From: Mycobacterium asiaticum
Lineage (GTDB): Bacteria; Actinomycetota; Actinomycetes; Mycobacteriales; Mycobacteriaceae
DNA length: 40,653 bases
Direction: 5' to 3'
Assembly (NCBI RefSeq): GCF_001668675.1
Contig: NZ_LZKQ01000037.1
Span: 1 to 40,653 of the forward strand
Shown: positions 20,100-28,310 of the stretch, piece after piece
Position numbering within the stretch: the stretch's first letter is position 1
How the letters are laid out: every line of letters starts with the position of its first letter
The notes under the pieces: generated by a model
What the model saw: the letters and a program-made list of their open reading frames with translations, nothing else
Databases searched by the model: none
What the model was told of the DNA's origin: nothing
Position numbers and translations under genes: made by a program

Positions 20100-22027
20100 T
20101 ACGCTCTCCGTTCCGGATGCTCGGTGAGCTCTTCGTCGGTGTAGTACTTCTCCAACTCCGAGATTTTGAAGAGCTCAAGCAGGTCTTGCCGCATCGGCAC
20201 TTGCGGCTGGCGGCTGATGTCGATGTGCGGGCCGTCCACCTCGGCGTTGTTGAGCCGGCACACCAGCAGCGTGTTGCGCCAGCTGGAGTCCATGCCGGGG
20301 TGGTCGTCGCGGGTGTGGCCGCCCCGGCTTTCGGTGCGCTCCAGCGCAGCCCGGGCCACGCACTCGCTGACCAGCAGCATGTTGCGCAGGTCGATCGCCA
20401 GGTTCCAGCCGGGGTTGTACTCGCGACCGCCCTCGACCTGCACGTTCTGGTAACGCTTCCAGAGCTCGTCCAGCAGTGTCAGCGCCTTGGTGATCTCGTC
20501 TTCCTTGCGGATGATGCCGACCAGGTCGTTCATCACGTGCTGCAGGTCCAGCTGCAGGGCGTACGGGTTCTCCGGCGCGGCGCCGTCAGCCGGCGGGTCG
20601 AACACCTTGAGGGCCTGCTTGGCGGCGTAGTCGACGGCCTCCTGCGAAACGGCGGGACGGTTGGCCAGCCCCCGCACGTAGTCAGCGGCGCCCAGGCCGG
20701 CGCGCCGGCCGAAGACCAGCAGGTCGGACAGGGAGTTGCCGCCCAGCCGGTTGGAGCCGTGCATACCGCCCGAGCACTCGCCCGCGGCGAACAGCCCGGG
20801 CACCTTGGCCGCGCCGGTGTCGGCGTCGACCTCGACCCCGCCCATCACGTAGTGGCAGGTGGGTCCGACTTCCATCGGCTCCTTGGTGATGTCGACGCCG
20901 GCCAGCTCCTTGAACTGGTGATACATCGAGGGCAGCCGACGCTTGATCTCCTCGGCCGAGAGCCGGGACGCGATGTCGAGGTAGACACCGCCGTGCGGCG
21001 TACCGCGGCCGGCCTTGACCTCGGAGTTGATGGCGCGAGCCACCTCGTCACGGGGCAGCAGGTCCGGGGTACGACGGGCCGAGTCGTTGTCCTTGAGCCA
21101 CGCGTCGGCCTCTTGCTCGTCCTCGGCGTACTGGCCCTTGAACACGGCCGGGATGTAGCCGAACATGAACCGCTCGTCGTCGCTGTTCTTCAGCACGCCG
21201 CCGTCGCCGCGAACACCCTCGGTGACCAGAATCCCCTTGACGCTGGGGGGCCACACCATGCCGGTGGGGTGGAACTGGACGAACTCCATGTTGATCAGCG
21301 TCGCGCCGGCCCGCAGTGCGAGCGCGTGCCCGTCGCCGGTGTACTCCCAGGAGTTGGAGGTCACCTTGAACGACTTACCGATCCCGCCGGTGGCCAGCAC
21401 CACCGCGGGGGCCTCGAACAGGATGAACTTGCCGCTCTCCCGCCAGTAACCGAACGCACCGGCAATCCGCCCCTCGTCCCCTGAGCCGTCCTTGATCAGC
21501 TCGGTGATCGTGCACTCGGCGAATACCCTGATGCGTGCGTCGTAATCGCCGAACTCGGCGAAGTCCTCCTGCTGCAGCGAGACGATTTTCTGCTGCATGG
21601 TGCGGATCAGTTCCAAGCCGGTGCGGTCGCCGACGTGGGCGAGCCGCGCGTAGGTGTGGCCGCCGAAGTTGCGCTGGCTGATCCGGCCGTCCTTGGTGCG
21701 GTCGAAGAGCGCGCCGTAGGTCTCCAGCTCCCAGACCCGGTCGGGGGCTTCTTTGGCGTGCAGCTCGGCCATCCGCCAGTTGTTGAGGAATTTGCCGCCG
21801 CGCATGGTGTCGCCAAAGTGGGTCTGCCAGTTGTCTTTCGGGTTGGCGTTACCCATCGAGGCCGCGCAACCGCCTTCGGCCATGACGGTGTGCGCCTTGC
21901 CGAACAACGACTTGGAAACCACCGCCACCTTCTGACCGCGTTCGCGCGCCTCGATGACGGCACGCAAACCTGCGCCGCCGGCACCGATCACGACCACGTC
22001 GTAGGCGTGCCGTTCGACCTCAACCAT
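20099..22027 (-). CDS. sdhA: Succinate dehydrogenase (Sdh1) flavoprotein subunit
   Basis: A 642-residue flavoprotein (Rv0248c-like). The dinucleotide-binding GAGGAG (15-20) begins the FAD domain. The HTVMAEGGCAASMG block (from His46) corresponds to the region that carries the covalently bound FAD. QFHPTGM is the active-site substrate block, and GGMHGSNRLGGNSL closes the flavin domain. It oxidises succinate to fumarate on the cytoplasmic face of the membrane. ATG 22025-22027 follows a GAGG ribosome site. It lies between the membrane anchor gene and sdhB in the operon. Confidence 0.95.
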   Translation of the reverse strand: MVEVERHAYDVVVIGAGGAGLRAVIEARERGQKVAVVSKSLFGKAHTVMAEGGCAASMGNANPKDNWQTHFGDTMRGGKFLNNWRMAELHAKEAPDRVWELETYGALFDRTKDGRISQRNFGGHTYARLAHVGDRTGLELIRTMQQKIVSLQQEDFAEFGDYDARIRVFAECTITELIKDGSGDEGRIAGAFGYWRESGKFILFEAPAVVLATGGIGKSFKVTSNSWEYTGDGHALALRAGATLINMEFVQFHPTGMVWPPSVKGILVTEGVRGDGGVLKNSDDERFMFGYIPAVFKGQYAEDEQEADAWLKDNDSARRTPDLLPRDEVARAINSEVKAGRGTPHGGVYLDIASRLSAEEIKRRLPSMYHQFKELAGVDITKEPMEVGPTCHYVMGGVEVDADTGAAKVPGLFAAGECSGGMHGSNRLGGNSLSDLLVFGRRAGLGAADYVRGLANRPAVSQEAVDYAAKQALKVFDPPADGAAPENPYALQLDLQHVMNDLVGIIRKEDEITKALTLLDELWKRYQNVQVEGGREYNPGWNLAIDLRNMLLVSECVARAALERTESRGGHTRDDHPGMDSSWRNTLLVCRLNNAEVDGPHIDISRQPQVPMRQDLLELFKISELEKYYTDEELTEHPERRA

Positions 22028-22067
22028 GAAACCTCACTCAGCTTTTTGTCCGAATCGATGAATTGGC

Positions 22068-22898
22068 TCAGTGGCCAATGAATCTCAAGTCAGAGATGGT
22101 GCCGCTGGCGACCAGCGCAACGTAGAAGTCGGTCAGCATCAGCGTGCCCAGCGTGATCCAGGCGAATTGCTTGTGCCGGACGTTGATCTTGCTGATCTGC
22201 TCCCAGATCCAATACCGCACAGGGTGTTTGGAGAAGTGCTTGAGGCGGCCGCCGGTGACGTGCCGGCAGGAGTGGCAGGACAGCGTGTAGATCCAGAGCA
22301 TGATGACGTTGCCGAGCAGGATCAGATTGCCCAGGCCGAAACCGAATCCGCCCGGTCCGGTTTCGGAATGGAACGCCACGATCGCGTCGTAGGTGTTGAT
22401 CACCGAGATGATGCCGGCGATGTAGAAGAAGTACCGGTGCGAGTTCTGGATGATCAGCGGGAATCTGGTCTCACCCGTGTAGTGCACCCGCGGCTCGGCC
22501 ACCGCGCACGCCGTCGGCGACTGCCAGACCGTGCGGTAGTAGGCGCCGCGGTAGTAGTAGCAGGTAAGCCGGAACAACAGCAGGAACGGCAGCGTCAGTG
22601 CCGCATACGGCAGCCACCACACGTCCGGCAGGATCTGCGGCCAGAATTCGCTGGCCTTGCCGCAGGCGGTGCTGACGCAGGGGGAGTAGAAGGGCGTCAG
22701 GTAGTGGTACTGCGGGACGTAGAAGTACTGCTGCTGGAACGCGCGCGCCGTCGCGTAGATGACGAATGCTGCAAAGCCCAGATTGATCCGCAGCGGCTGT
22801 AGCCACCACTTCTCCGGGCGGAGCGTCTTCTGCGCGATTTGGGCGCGCGTAGGTGAAAAGACGCCGGACTCAGAACGGCTCGCCGCTGGTGCGCTCAT
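22068..22898 (-). CDS. sdhC: Succinate dehydrogenase (Sdh1) membrane anchor subunit
   Basis: A 276-residue membrane protein with five clear hydrophobic segments, matching Rv0249c in position and size. Histidines in NSHRYFFYIAG and CHSCRHVTGG are candidates for heme b ligands; this assignment is inference. The single-chain anchor with five helices distinguishes Sdh1 from the usual SdhC plus SdhD pair. It hands electrons to menaquinone. ATG 22896-22898. Gap of 40 bases to sdhA. Confidence 0.9.
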   Translation of the reverse strand: MSAPAASRSESGVFSPTRAQIAQKTLRPEKWWLQPLRINLGFAAFVIYATARAFQQQYFYVPQYHYLTPFYSPCVSTACGKASEFWPQILPDVWWLPYAALTLPFLLLFRLTCYYYRGAYYRTVWQSPTACAVAEPRVHYTGETRFPLIIQNSHRYFFYIAGIISVINTYDAIVAFHSETGPGGFGFGLGNLILLGNVIMLWIYTLSCHSCRHVTGGRLKHFSKHPVRYWIWEQISKINVRHKQFAWITLGTLMLTDFYVALVASGTISDLRFIGH

Positions 22899-22979
22899 CT
22901 AGATGTGTTCCTCTTCGAACGGGCTGTTAGTCCGAAGGTTACACAGGGGAACCGCCTGTTCTTGAGGCGGGCGTCGCCG

Positions 22980-23276
22980 TCAGTACCGGCTGTGACCTCC
23001 GACACCCTCGTCGTCGACATCGCGCCAGAAGTCGCTGTCGTACTGGGTGTCGGGGATGGCGATCTTCTCGCCGGACTGCTGAACCGTCGCGCGGGCGAGG
23101 TCCAATTCGGCCACGTCCGTGTCGAGTAGCTGAATATCGCTGAGAATCCGGTCGGCGTCGATGATGATGCGCCGGGTGGCCGGGTTGTCGCCGTACCGTG
23201 CTTTCAGCGAGGTGACGCACCGCCGCAGGCCCCGCATGAGGTCGTGCAGTTCGGTGAGTTCGGTAGTCGTGGACAA
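22980..23276 (-). CDS. Conserved hypothetical protein heading the sdh operon (Rv0250c-like)
   Basis: A 98-residue soluble protein with a helical first half (LHDLMRGLRRCVTSL, RRIIIDADRILSDIQLL) and an acidic C-terminal tail (YDSDFWRDVDDEG). Length and place match Rv0250c, a conserved protein without known function that is the first gene of the Sdh1 operon. The start is TTG 23274-23276, chosen because AGGGAG lies six bases upstream. A longer reading from 23312 would run through the shared promoter region. It may act in Sdh1 assembly; this is inference from linkage only. Confidence 0.8.
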   Translation of the reverse strand: MSTTTELTELHDLMRGLRRCVTSLKARYGDNPATRRIIIDADRILSDIQLLDTDVAELDLARATVQQSGEKIAIPDTQYDSDFWRDVDDEGVGGHSRY

Positions 23277-23301
23277 TGCGTGCTCCCTGTGGCTGAAGGT
23301 G

Positions 23302-23330
23302 TTACGGATCACAGTACGTCAACCGATAAT
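23302..23330 (+). promoter_or_regulatory. Candidate SigA-like promoter for the PEP mutase-like gene
   Basis: TTACGG (23302-23307), 17-base spacer, GATAAT (23325-23330). The predicted transcript starts about 36 bases before the ATG at 23373. It overlaps the divergent gap shared with the sdh operon. Confidence 0.45.
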
Positions 23331-23372
23331 ATCCGCTTCTTCGCATACCGCACGGGGAGAAAGCAGCGCGCC

Positions 23373-24164
23373 ATGCCGCAAGTACCTGGCCAGTCCGAAC
23401 GCGCCCGGGCGCTGCTGGATCTGCACCAGCGGGGGAACCCGGTGGTGCTGCCGACGGTGTGGGACGCCTGGTCGGCCCGGCTGGCGGTGCAGGCCGGGTT
23501 CGTCGCCCTGACCGTGGGCAGCCATCCGCTGGCCGATTCGATCGGCAAAGCCGACAACGAGGGCATGTCGTTCGATGATGTGCTGGCCCGCGTCGCTCAA
23601 ATCACCGCGGCCGTTGCGGAATTGGGGTCGGTGCCGGTGTCGGTCGACATCGAGTCCGGCTACGGGCTGCCGGCGGCACGCCTGATCGAGGGTCTGGTGG
23701 GCGTCGGCGCGGTCGGACTCAACATCGAGGACACGGTGCATTCCGAAGGCGGGCGGTTGCGGTCATCCGCCGAACACGCCGAACTCGTCGGCGCATTGCG
23801 CGCAGCGGCGGACGCCACCGGCGTGCACGTGGTGATCAACGCCCGCACCGATGTGTTCCTGCGCAACGGCGCTCTGCAGGACGCCGGCCCCGACACGACT
23901 GACCTGGTGGATGTGGCCGTCGCGCGGCTGACCGAGGCCGCCGGCGCGGGAGCCGACGTGCTCTATCCCGTGGGGCGCCACGAACCGGAAACGTTGCGCC
24001 GCTTGGCAACCGAGCTGCCTCTGCCGGTCAACGCGATCGCGGCGCCGGACCAGGACGACCCCGCCGCTTTCGGTCCGCTGGGCGTGGCCCGCATCAGCTT
24101 CGGGCCGTTCCTGCAATACGCGCTGTCGGCCAGGGCGAACGAGCTGCTCGCCCGCGGGCGCTGA
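23373..24164 (+). CDS. Isocitrate lyase/PEP mutase superfamily protein
   Basis: A 263-residue TIM-barrel protein of the PEP mutase/isocitrate lyase superfamily. Visible are PTVWDAWSARLA near the start, SVDIESGYG (the Mg-binding acidic strand), GLNIEDTVHSEGG (in place of the superfamily G-x-x-x-ED block) and VINARTDVFL. The KKCGH loop of isocitrate lyase is absent, so it is not a glyoxylate-cycle lyase; a C-C lyase or phosphonate-type reaction is possible and the substrate is unknown. ATG 23373 lacks a close ribosome site (GGGGAG is 13 bases away). It is divergent from the sdh operon and convergent with hsp20. Confidence 0.85.
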   Translation: MPQVPGQSERARALLDLHQRGNPVVLPTVWDAWSARLAVQAGFVALTVGSHPLADSIGKADNEGMSFDDVLARVAQITAAVAELGSVPVSVDIESGYGLPAARLIEGLVGVGAVGLNIEDTVHSEGGRLRSSAEHAELVGALRAAADATGVHVVINARTDVFLRNGALQDAGPDTTDLVDVAVARLTEAAGAGADVLYPVGRHEPETLRRLATELPLPVNAIAAPDQDDPAAFGPLGVARISFGPFLQYALSARANELLARGR

Positions 24165-24182
24165 CACGGCTGACAAAACGAC

Positions 24183-24224
24183 GCCGCCGGGCGTGGTCGG
24201 CCCGTAGGCGCCCCGCCCGGCGGC
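24183..24224. terminator. Hairpin between convergent genes
   Basis: GCCGCCGGGCG (24183-24193) pairs perfectly with 24214-24224 across a 20-base loop. It sits between the stops of the PEP mutase-like gene and hsp20. There is no T tract, as is common for mycobacterial terminators. Confidence 0.6.
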
Positions 24225-24233
24225 TCGGCTCGG

Positions 24234-24671
24234 TTACTTGGTGATCGCGATGCGTTTTGGCTCAGTGCCCGCGTAGGCACCGGCCACCCGTACGGTCAGC
24301 ACGCCCGCGTCATACGACGCCGCGATGGCCTCGCTGGTGACGTGAGCCGGCAGCTGGAACGACCGGCGGAACGAGCCGTAACGGATCTCCCGCAGGGTGC
24401 GTCCGTCCCGGTCCTCGGAATGCTCGTCGCGGTGTTCGCCATGGATCACCAGGCGACCGCCCTCGACCTCCACGTTGACGTCCTTTTCGACGTCGACACC
24501 GGGCAGCTCGAGGCGGACCACGGCGTCCTCGCCGTCCTTGACGATCTCAGCGGCGGGGGTAAAACCCATGTTCACCGGCTTGAACCAGTCCGCGGAAGCC
24601 GGACCGAAAAAGTCCCGCAGCCATCGGTCGGTGTCCCACGCCGGTCGCGACCACAAGGCGAGATTGCTCAT
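24234..24671 (-). CDS. Hsp20/alpha-crystallin small heat-shock protein (Acr2-like)
   Basis: A 145-residue small heat-shock protein, slightly shorter than M. tuberculosis Acr2 (Rv0251c), which has the same place next to nirB. The alpha-crystallin domain runs from about residue 40 to 135, with LELPGVDVEKDVNVEVEGGR, then the ERYGSF-like block (IRYGSFRRSFQLP) and the AGVLTV strand. It is an ATP-independent chaperone that holds unfolding proteins. ATG 24669-24671 follows AAGGAG (24678-24683) by six bases. A SigH/SigE-type promoter lies upstream, consistent with heat, oxidative or envelope stress control. Confidence 0.92.
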   Translation of the reverse strand: MSNLALWSRPAWDTDRWLRDFFGPASADWFKPVNMGFTPAAEIVKDGEDAVVRLELPGVDVEKDVNVEVEGGRLVIHGEHRDEHSEDRDGRTLREIRYGSFRRSFQLPAHVTSEAIAASYDAGVLTVRVAGAYAGTEPKRIAITK

Positions 24672-24738
24672 GGATAACTCCTTATTCTTCGTTGTGAGTT
24701 TGCTGAACCCGACGCTGTGTTGGTCGGCTACCCAGTAA

Positions 24739-24765
24739 AACCTGAGTCGCCTACGCTAAAGTTCC
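24739..24765 (-). promoter_or_regulatory. SigH/SigE-type promoter of hsp20
   Basis: On the minus strand GGAAC (24765-24761), an 18-base spacer, then GGTT (24742-24739). This fits the GGAAC-N16-20-SGTT pattern of mycobacterial SigH/SigE promoters. The same sigma factors control acr2 in M. tuberculosis. Confidence 0.55.
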
Positions 24766-24794
24766 ACTTGGGCGTTCGCCGCAAGCGAACGGGG

Positions 24795-24819
24795 TCACAC
24801 AGACAATTGACAGGTGTGA
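24795..24819. promoter_or_regulatory. Dyad and -35 box upstream of nirB
   Basis: TCACAC (24795-24800) and GTGTGA (24814-24819) form an inverted repeat around a perfect TTGACA (24807-24812). No good -10 follows at 16-18 bases, so the promoter would need activation. A regulator binding the dyad could supply it. The regulator is not identifiable from sequence. Confidence 0.4.
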
Positions 24820-24886
24820 TGTCGGCGTGATGCACGTGTCACATTTCGCGTCATTTTCGGCAACATCGCCTTCGTAGTCTCTTGGC

Positions 24887-27433
24887 ATGTCTTCTGCCGG
24901 AACTACTACTCGTGCGCGCCCGGATGTCCGGCGCGTCGTCGTGGTCGGTCACGGCATGGTCGGTCACCGGTTCGTCGAGGCGCTGCGTGCCCGGGATACC
25001 AGCAACAGTTGGTTGATCACCGTGCTGGCCGAAGAGGCCGACGCAGCATATGACCGCGTCGGCCTGACCTCCTACACCGAGAGCTGGGACCGCACCAAGC
25101 TGGCGCTACCGGGCAATGACTACGCCGGTGACGAACGGGTCGAGCTGCTACTGGACACCCGCGTCGTCGAAATCGATCGCGAGACAAAGGCAGTGGTGAC
25201 TGCCGACGGTGACCGACACGCCTACGACGTGCTGGTCCTGGCCACCGGCTCCTACGCCTTCGTCCCGCCCGTGCCCGGTCACGACCTGCCGTCGTGCCAC
25301 GTCTACCGGACCCTGGACGACCTCGATGCCATCCGCGCCGGAGCGCAACGCACGGTGGAGGGCGGTCGCGGCGCCGGAGTGGTGATCGGTGGTGGGCTAC
25401 TGGGTCTGGAAGCGGCGAATGCACTGCGTCAATTCGGATTACAGACGCACGTCGTCGAGATGATGCCGCGGCTGATGGCCCAGCAGGTCGACGAGGCCGG
25501 CGGTGCGCTGCTGGCCAGGATGATCGGTGACCTCGGCATCGCCATCCACGTCGGAACAGGCACCGAATCCATTGCTGCCGTGGCTGATTCAGACACAGTT
25601 CAGGTGAGCCTCTCCGACGGGCAGATGATCGACGCCGGCGTGGTGATCTTCGCGGCCGGTATCCGCCCACGCGACGAGTTGGCGCGTGCGGCCGGCCTGG
25701 CTGTGGCGCCGCGCGGCGGTGTCATGACCGACTTGTCCTGCCGCACTAGCGATCCCGACATCTTCGCGGTGGGTGAGGTGGCCGCGATCGAGGGCCGGTG
25801 CTACGGATTGGTCGGGCCCGGCTACACCAGCGCCGAGGTGGTGGCCGACCGCCTGCTCGACGGAGTCGCGGAATTCCCCGAAGCCGACCTCTCCACCAAG
25901 CTCAAGCTGCTCGGCGTGGACGTGGCCAGCTTCGGCGATGCGATGGGCACCACGGCGAACTGCCTCGAGGTCGTCATCAACGACGCGGTCAACTGCACCT
26001 ACGCCAAGCTGGTGTTGTCCGACGACGCCAAGACGCTGTTGGGCGGGGTGCTGGTGGGCGACGCCTCGTCCTACGGAGTGCTGCGGCCGATGGTCGGCAG
26101 CGAGCTGCCGGGCGACCCGCTGGCGCTGATCGCGCCGGCCGGTGACGGAGCCGGCGCCCTGGGCATCGGCGCGCTGCCGGATTCCGCGCAGATCTGCTCC
26201 TGCAACAACGTCACCAAGGGCGATTTGAAGTGCGCCATCGCCGACGGGTGCGCCGACGTGCCCGCGCTGAAGGCGTGCACCTCGGCGGGCACCTCGTGCG
26301 GGTCATGTGTTCCGCTGCTCAAGCAGCTGCTCGAAGCCGAGGGCGTGGAGCAGTCCAAGGCGCTGTGTGAGCACTTCTCGCAGTCGCGGGCGGAGCTGTT
26401 CGAGATCATTTCCGCCACCGAGGTCCGCACCTTCTCCGGGCTGCTGGAGCGCTTCGGCCGCGGGAAGGGCTGCGACATCTGCAAGCCCGTCGTCGCCTCG
26501 ATCCTGGCGTCCACCGGATCGGACCACATCCTGGACGGCGAGCAGGCCGCGCTGCAGGATTCCAACGACCACTTCCTGGCCAACATCCAGAAGAACGGTA
26601 GCTATTCGGTGGTGCCGCGGGTGCCCGGTGGCGACATCAAGCCCGAGCACCTGATCCTGATCGGGCAGATCGCGCAGGACTTCGGCCTCTACACCAAGAT
26701 CACCGGCGGTCAGCGGATCGACATGTTCGGTGCCACGGTGGATCAACTGCCGGCGATCTGGAAGCGGTTGGTCGACGCCGGGATGGAGTCGGGCCACGCC
26801 TACGGGAAGGCGTTGCGCACCGTGAAGAGCTGCGTGGGCAGCGACTGGTGCCGGTACGGGCAGCAGGACTCGGTGCAACTGGCCATCGACCTCGAGCTGC
26901 GCTACCGCGGGCTGCGGGCGCCCCACAAGATCAAGCTGGGCGTGTCCGGCTGCGCGCGGGAATGCGCCGAGGCGCGTGGCAAGGACGTAGGCATCATCGC
27001 CACCGAGAAGGGCTGGAACCTCTACGTCGGCGGCAACGGCGGGATGACGCCCAAGCATGCGCAATTGCTGGCCGGCGACCTGGACACCGCGACGCTGGTC
27101 CGCTACATCGACCGCTTCCTCATGTACTACATCCGCACCGCGGACCGCCTGCAGCGCACCGCACCGTGGGTGGAGTCGTTGGGACTGGACCACGTGCGGG
27201 AGGTCGTTTGCGACGACTCACTAGGGCTGGCCGAGGAATTCGAGGCCGCCATGGAGCGCCACGTCGACAACTACAAGTGCGAATGGAAGGGCGTGCTCGA
27301 GGACCCCGACAAGCTGTCGCGGTTCGTCTCGTTCGTCAACGCGCCCGACACCGCCGACCCCACCGTTACCTTCACCGAACGTGCCGGACGCAAAGTTCCT
27401 GTGCCCATTGGCATTCCGCGCGTCCGATCCTAA
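24887..27433 (+). CDS. nirB: NirB, NADH-dependent assimilatory nitrite reductase large subunit
   Basis: An 848-residue enzyme, close to Rv0252. Order of domains: FAD/NAD(P)-binding oxidoreductase (residues 14-400, VVVGHGMVGHRF), a BFD-like [2Fe-2S] region with CSCNNV near residue 436 and a second Cys pair CDIC near 526, a sulfite/nitrite reductase ferredoxin-like half-domain, then the siroheme/[4Fe-4S] site CVGSDWC (about 648) and CARECA (about 688). It reduces nitrite to ammonia with NirD. ATG 24887 has no clear ribosome site, so a leaderless transcript is possible. nirD follows 13 bases later. Confidence 0.95.
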   Translation: MSSAGTTTRARPDVRRVVVVGHGMVGHRFVEALRARDTSNSWLITVLAEEADAAYDRVGLTSYTESWDRTKLALPGNDYAGDERVELLLDTRVVEIDRETKAVVTADGDRHAYDVLVLATGSYAFVPPVPGHDLPSCHVYRTLDDLDAIRAGAQRTVEGGRGAGVVIGGGLLGLEAANALRQFGLQTHVVEMMPRLMAQQVDEAGGALLARMIGDLGIAIHVGTGTESIAAVADSDTVQVSLSDGQMIDAGVVIFAAGIRPRDELARAAGLAVAPRGGVMTDLSCRTSDPDIFAVGEVAAIEGRCYGLVGPGYTSAEVVADRLLDGVAEFPEADLSTKLKLLGVDVASFGDAMGTTANCLEVVINDAVNCTYAKLVLSDDAKTLLGGVLVGDASSYGVLRPMVGSELPGDPLALIAPAGDGAGALGIGALPDSAQICSCNNVTKGDLKCAIADGCADVPALKACTSAGTSCGSCVPLLKQLLEAEGVEQSKALCEHFSQSRAELFEIISATEVRTFSGLLERFGRGKGCDICKPVVASILASTGSDHILDGEQAALQDSNDHFLANIQKNGSYSVVPRVPGGDIKPEHLILIGQIAQDFGLYTKITGGQRIDMFGATVDQLPAIWKRLVDAGMESGHAYGKALRTVKSCVGSDWCRYGQQDSVQLAIDLELRYRGLRAPHKIKLGVSGCARECAEARGKDVGIIATEKGWNLYVGGNGGMTPKHAQLLAGDLDTATLVRYIDRFLMYYIRTADRLQRTAPWVESLGLDHVREVVCDDSLGLAEEFEAAMERHVDNYKCEWKGVLEDPDKLSRFVSFVNAPDTADPTVTFTERAGRKVPVPIGIPRVRS

Positions 27434-27446
27434 CCAAGGAGGAACC

Positions 27447-27818
27447 ATGACACTTCTCAACGACATTCAGGTTTGGACCACCGCCTGCGACTACGACCAC
27501 CTGATCCCGGGCCGTGGTGTCGGCGTCCTGCTGGACGACGGCTCTCAGGCCGCGCTGTTCCGGCTTGATGACGGCTCGGTGCACGCGGTGGGCAACATCG
27601 ATCCCTTCTCCGGGGCCGCGGTGATGTCGCGGGGCATCGTCGGCGACCGCGCCGGCCGGGTCACGGTGCAGTCGCCGATCCTCAAGCAGGCCTTCGCCCT
27701 CGACGACGGAACTTGCCTGGACGACCCGAAGGTGTCGGTGCCGGTGTACCCGGTGCGCCTGACCGCCGACGGACAGGTTCAGGTCGGTCGGTACGACCTC
27801 GAACGGATGGCTGCCTAA
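27447..27818 (+). CDS. nirD: NirD, nitrite reductase small subunit
   Basis: A 123-residue Rieske-fold protein. The Cys/His cluster ligands of true Rieske proteins are missing, which is normal for NirD. It forms the active assimilatory nitrite reductase with NirB. ATG 27447 is preceded by AAGGAGG (27436-27442). The stop overlaps the convergent TetR-like gene by four bases. Confidence 0.93.
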   Translation: MTLLNDIQVWTTACDYDHLIPGRGVGVLLDDGSQAALFRLDDGSVHAVGNIDPFSGAAVMSRGIVGDRAGRVTVQSPILKQAFALDDGTCLDDPKVSVPVYPVRLTADGQVQVGRYDLERMAA

Positions 27819-28264
27819 TCGATCTTGCCGACGAGGTAGCGCTGCATCGTCGGACCGATCGCATCAACCAGTTGTTCGACTGTCATCGAGTGCAACGGTT
27901 CGGAACGGACCCCGTAACGCATGATGCCCAGCCCAACGAGCTGAGAAGCGCACAGTGACGCCCGAACAGCGATCTTGTCGGCGCCCAGCATCTTGAGCAG
28001 CGGGTTGAACACCGGACCGATGAACATCGACTGCACGATTTCGGCGGTCTTGGACAGGCCGGTCGAAGCGATCGCGCTCGCGGCAAAAGGCCCACCACCG
28101 GCGGCATCCCAGGTGGTGATCAGCATGTACAGCGTACGGCGGCCCACCTGATTGACACTGCCGGTGAAGATGCGGTCGATGAACTCTGGTGTGCTGAAAG
28201 GCAAACGCAGCATCTTTGCCACATCGTCGAGGAGTCCACGCGAGGGCTCTTCGTTACGGGCCAT
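27815..28264 (-). CDS. TetR C-terminal domain-like protein lacking a helix-turn-helix (Rv0258c-like)
   Basis: A 149-residue protein, similar in size to Rv0258c. Its C-terminal half (SQLVGLGIMRYGVRSEPL...PTMQRYLVG) matches the ligand-binding C-terminal domain of actinobacterial TetR regulators. The DNA-binding N-terminal domain is absent: the visible N-terminus (RGLLDDVAKMLRLPFSTPEF) is not a helix-turn-helix. Because the M. tuberculosis protein has the same length, this is a family trait rather than a fresh truncation. It may sense a ligand or pair with another regulator; function unknown. ATG 28264 is chosen by length; TTG 28300 and ATG 28297 are alternatives. Confidence 0.75.
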   Translation of the reverse strand: MARNEEPSRGLLDDVAKMLRLPFSTPEFIDRIFTGSVNQVGRRTLYMLITTWDAAGGGPFAASAIASTGLSKTAEIVQSMFIGPVFNPLLKMLGADKIAVRASLCASQLVGLGIMRYGVRSEPLHSMTVEQLVDAIGPTMQRYLVGKID

Positions 28265-28310
28265 GTTGCCAGGATTACCCCGGATGCCCGCAAACATCAA
28301 GTGTCGTTGG

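Noticed and set aside
22918..22945. Fifth TTAC-N6-GTAA site upstream of sdhC
   Set aside because: TTAC-N6-GAAC has only part of the second half-site and lies inside the operon, so I did not count it.
24721..24790. HspR (HAIR) operator upstream of hsp20
   Set aside because: I looked for CTTGAGT-N7-ACTCAAG; only scattered half-matches with wrong spacing are present.
24829..24842. CRP-type site (GTGA...TCAC) upstream of nirB
   Set aside because: The half-sites are separated by eight bases rather than six, so it does not fit the consensus.
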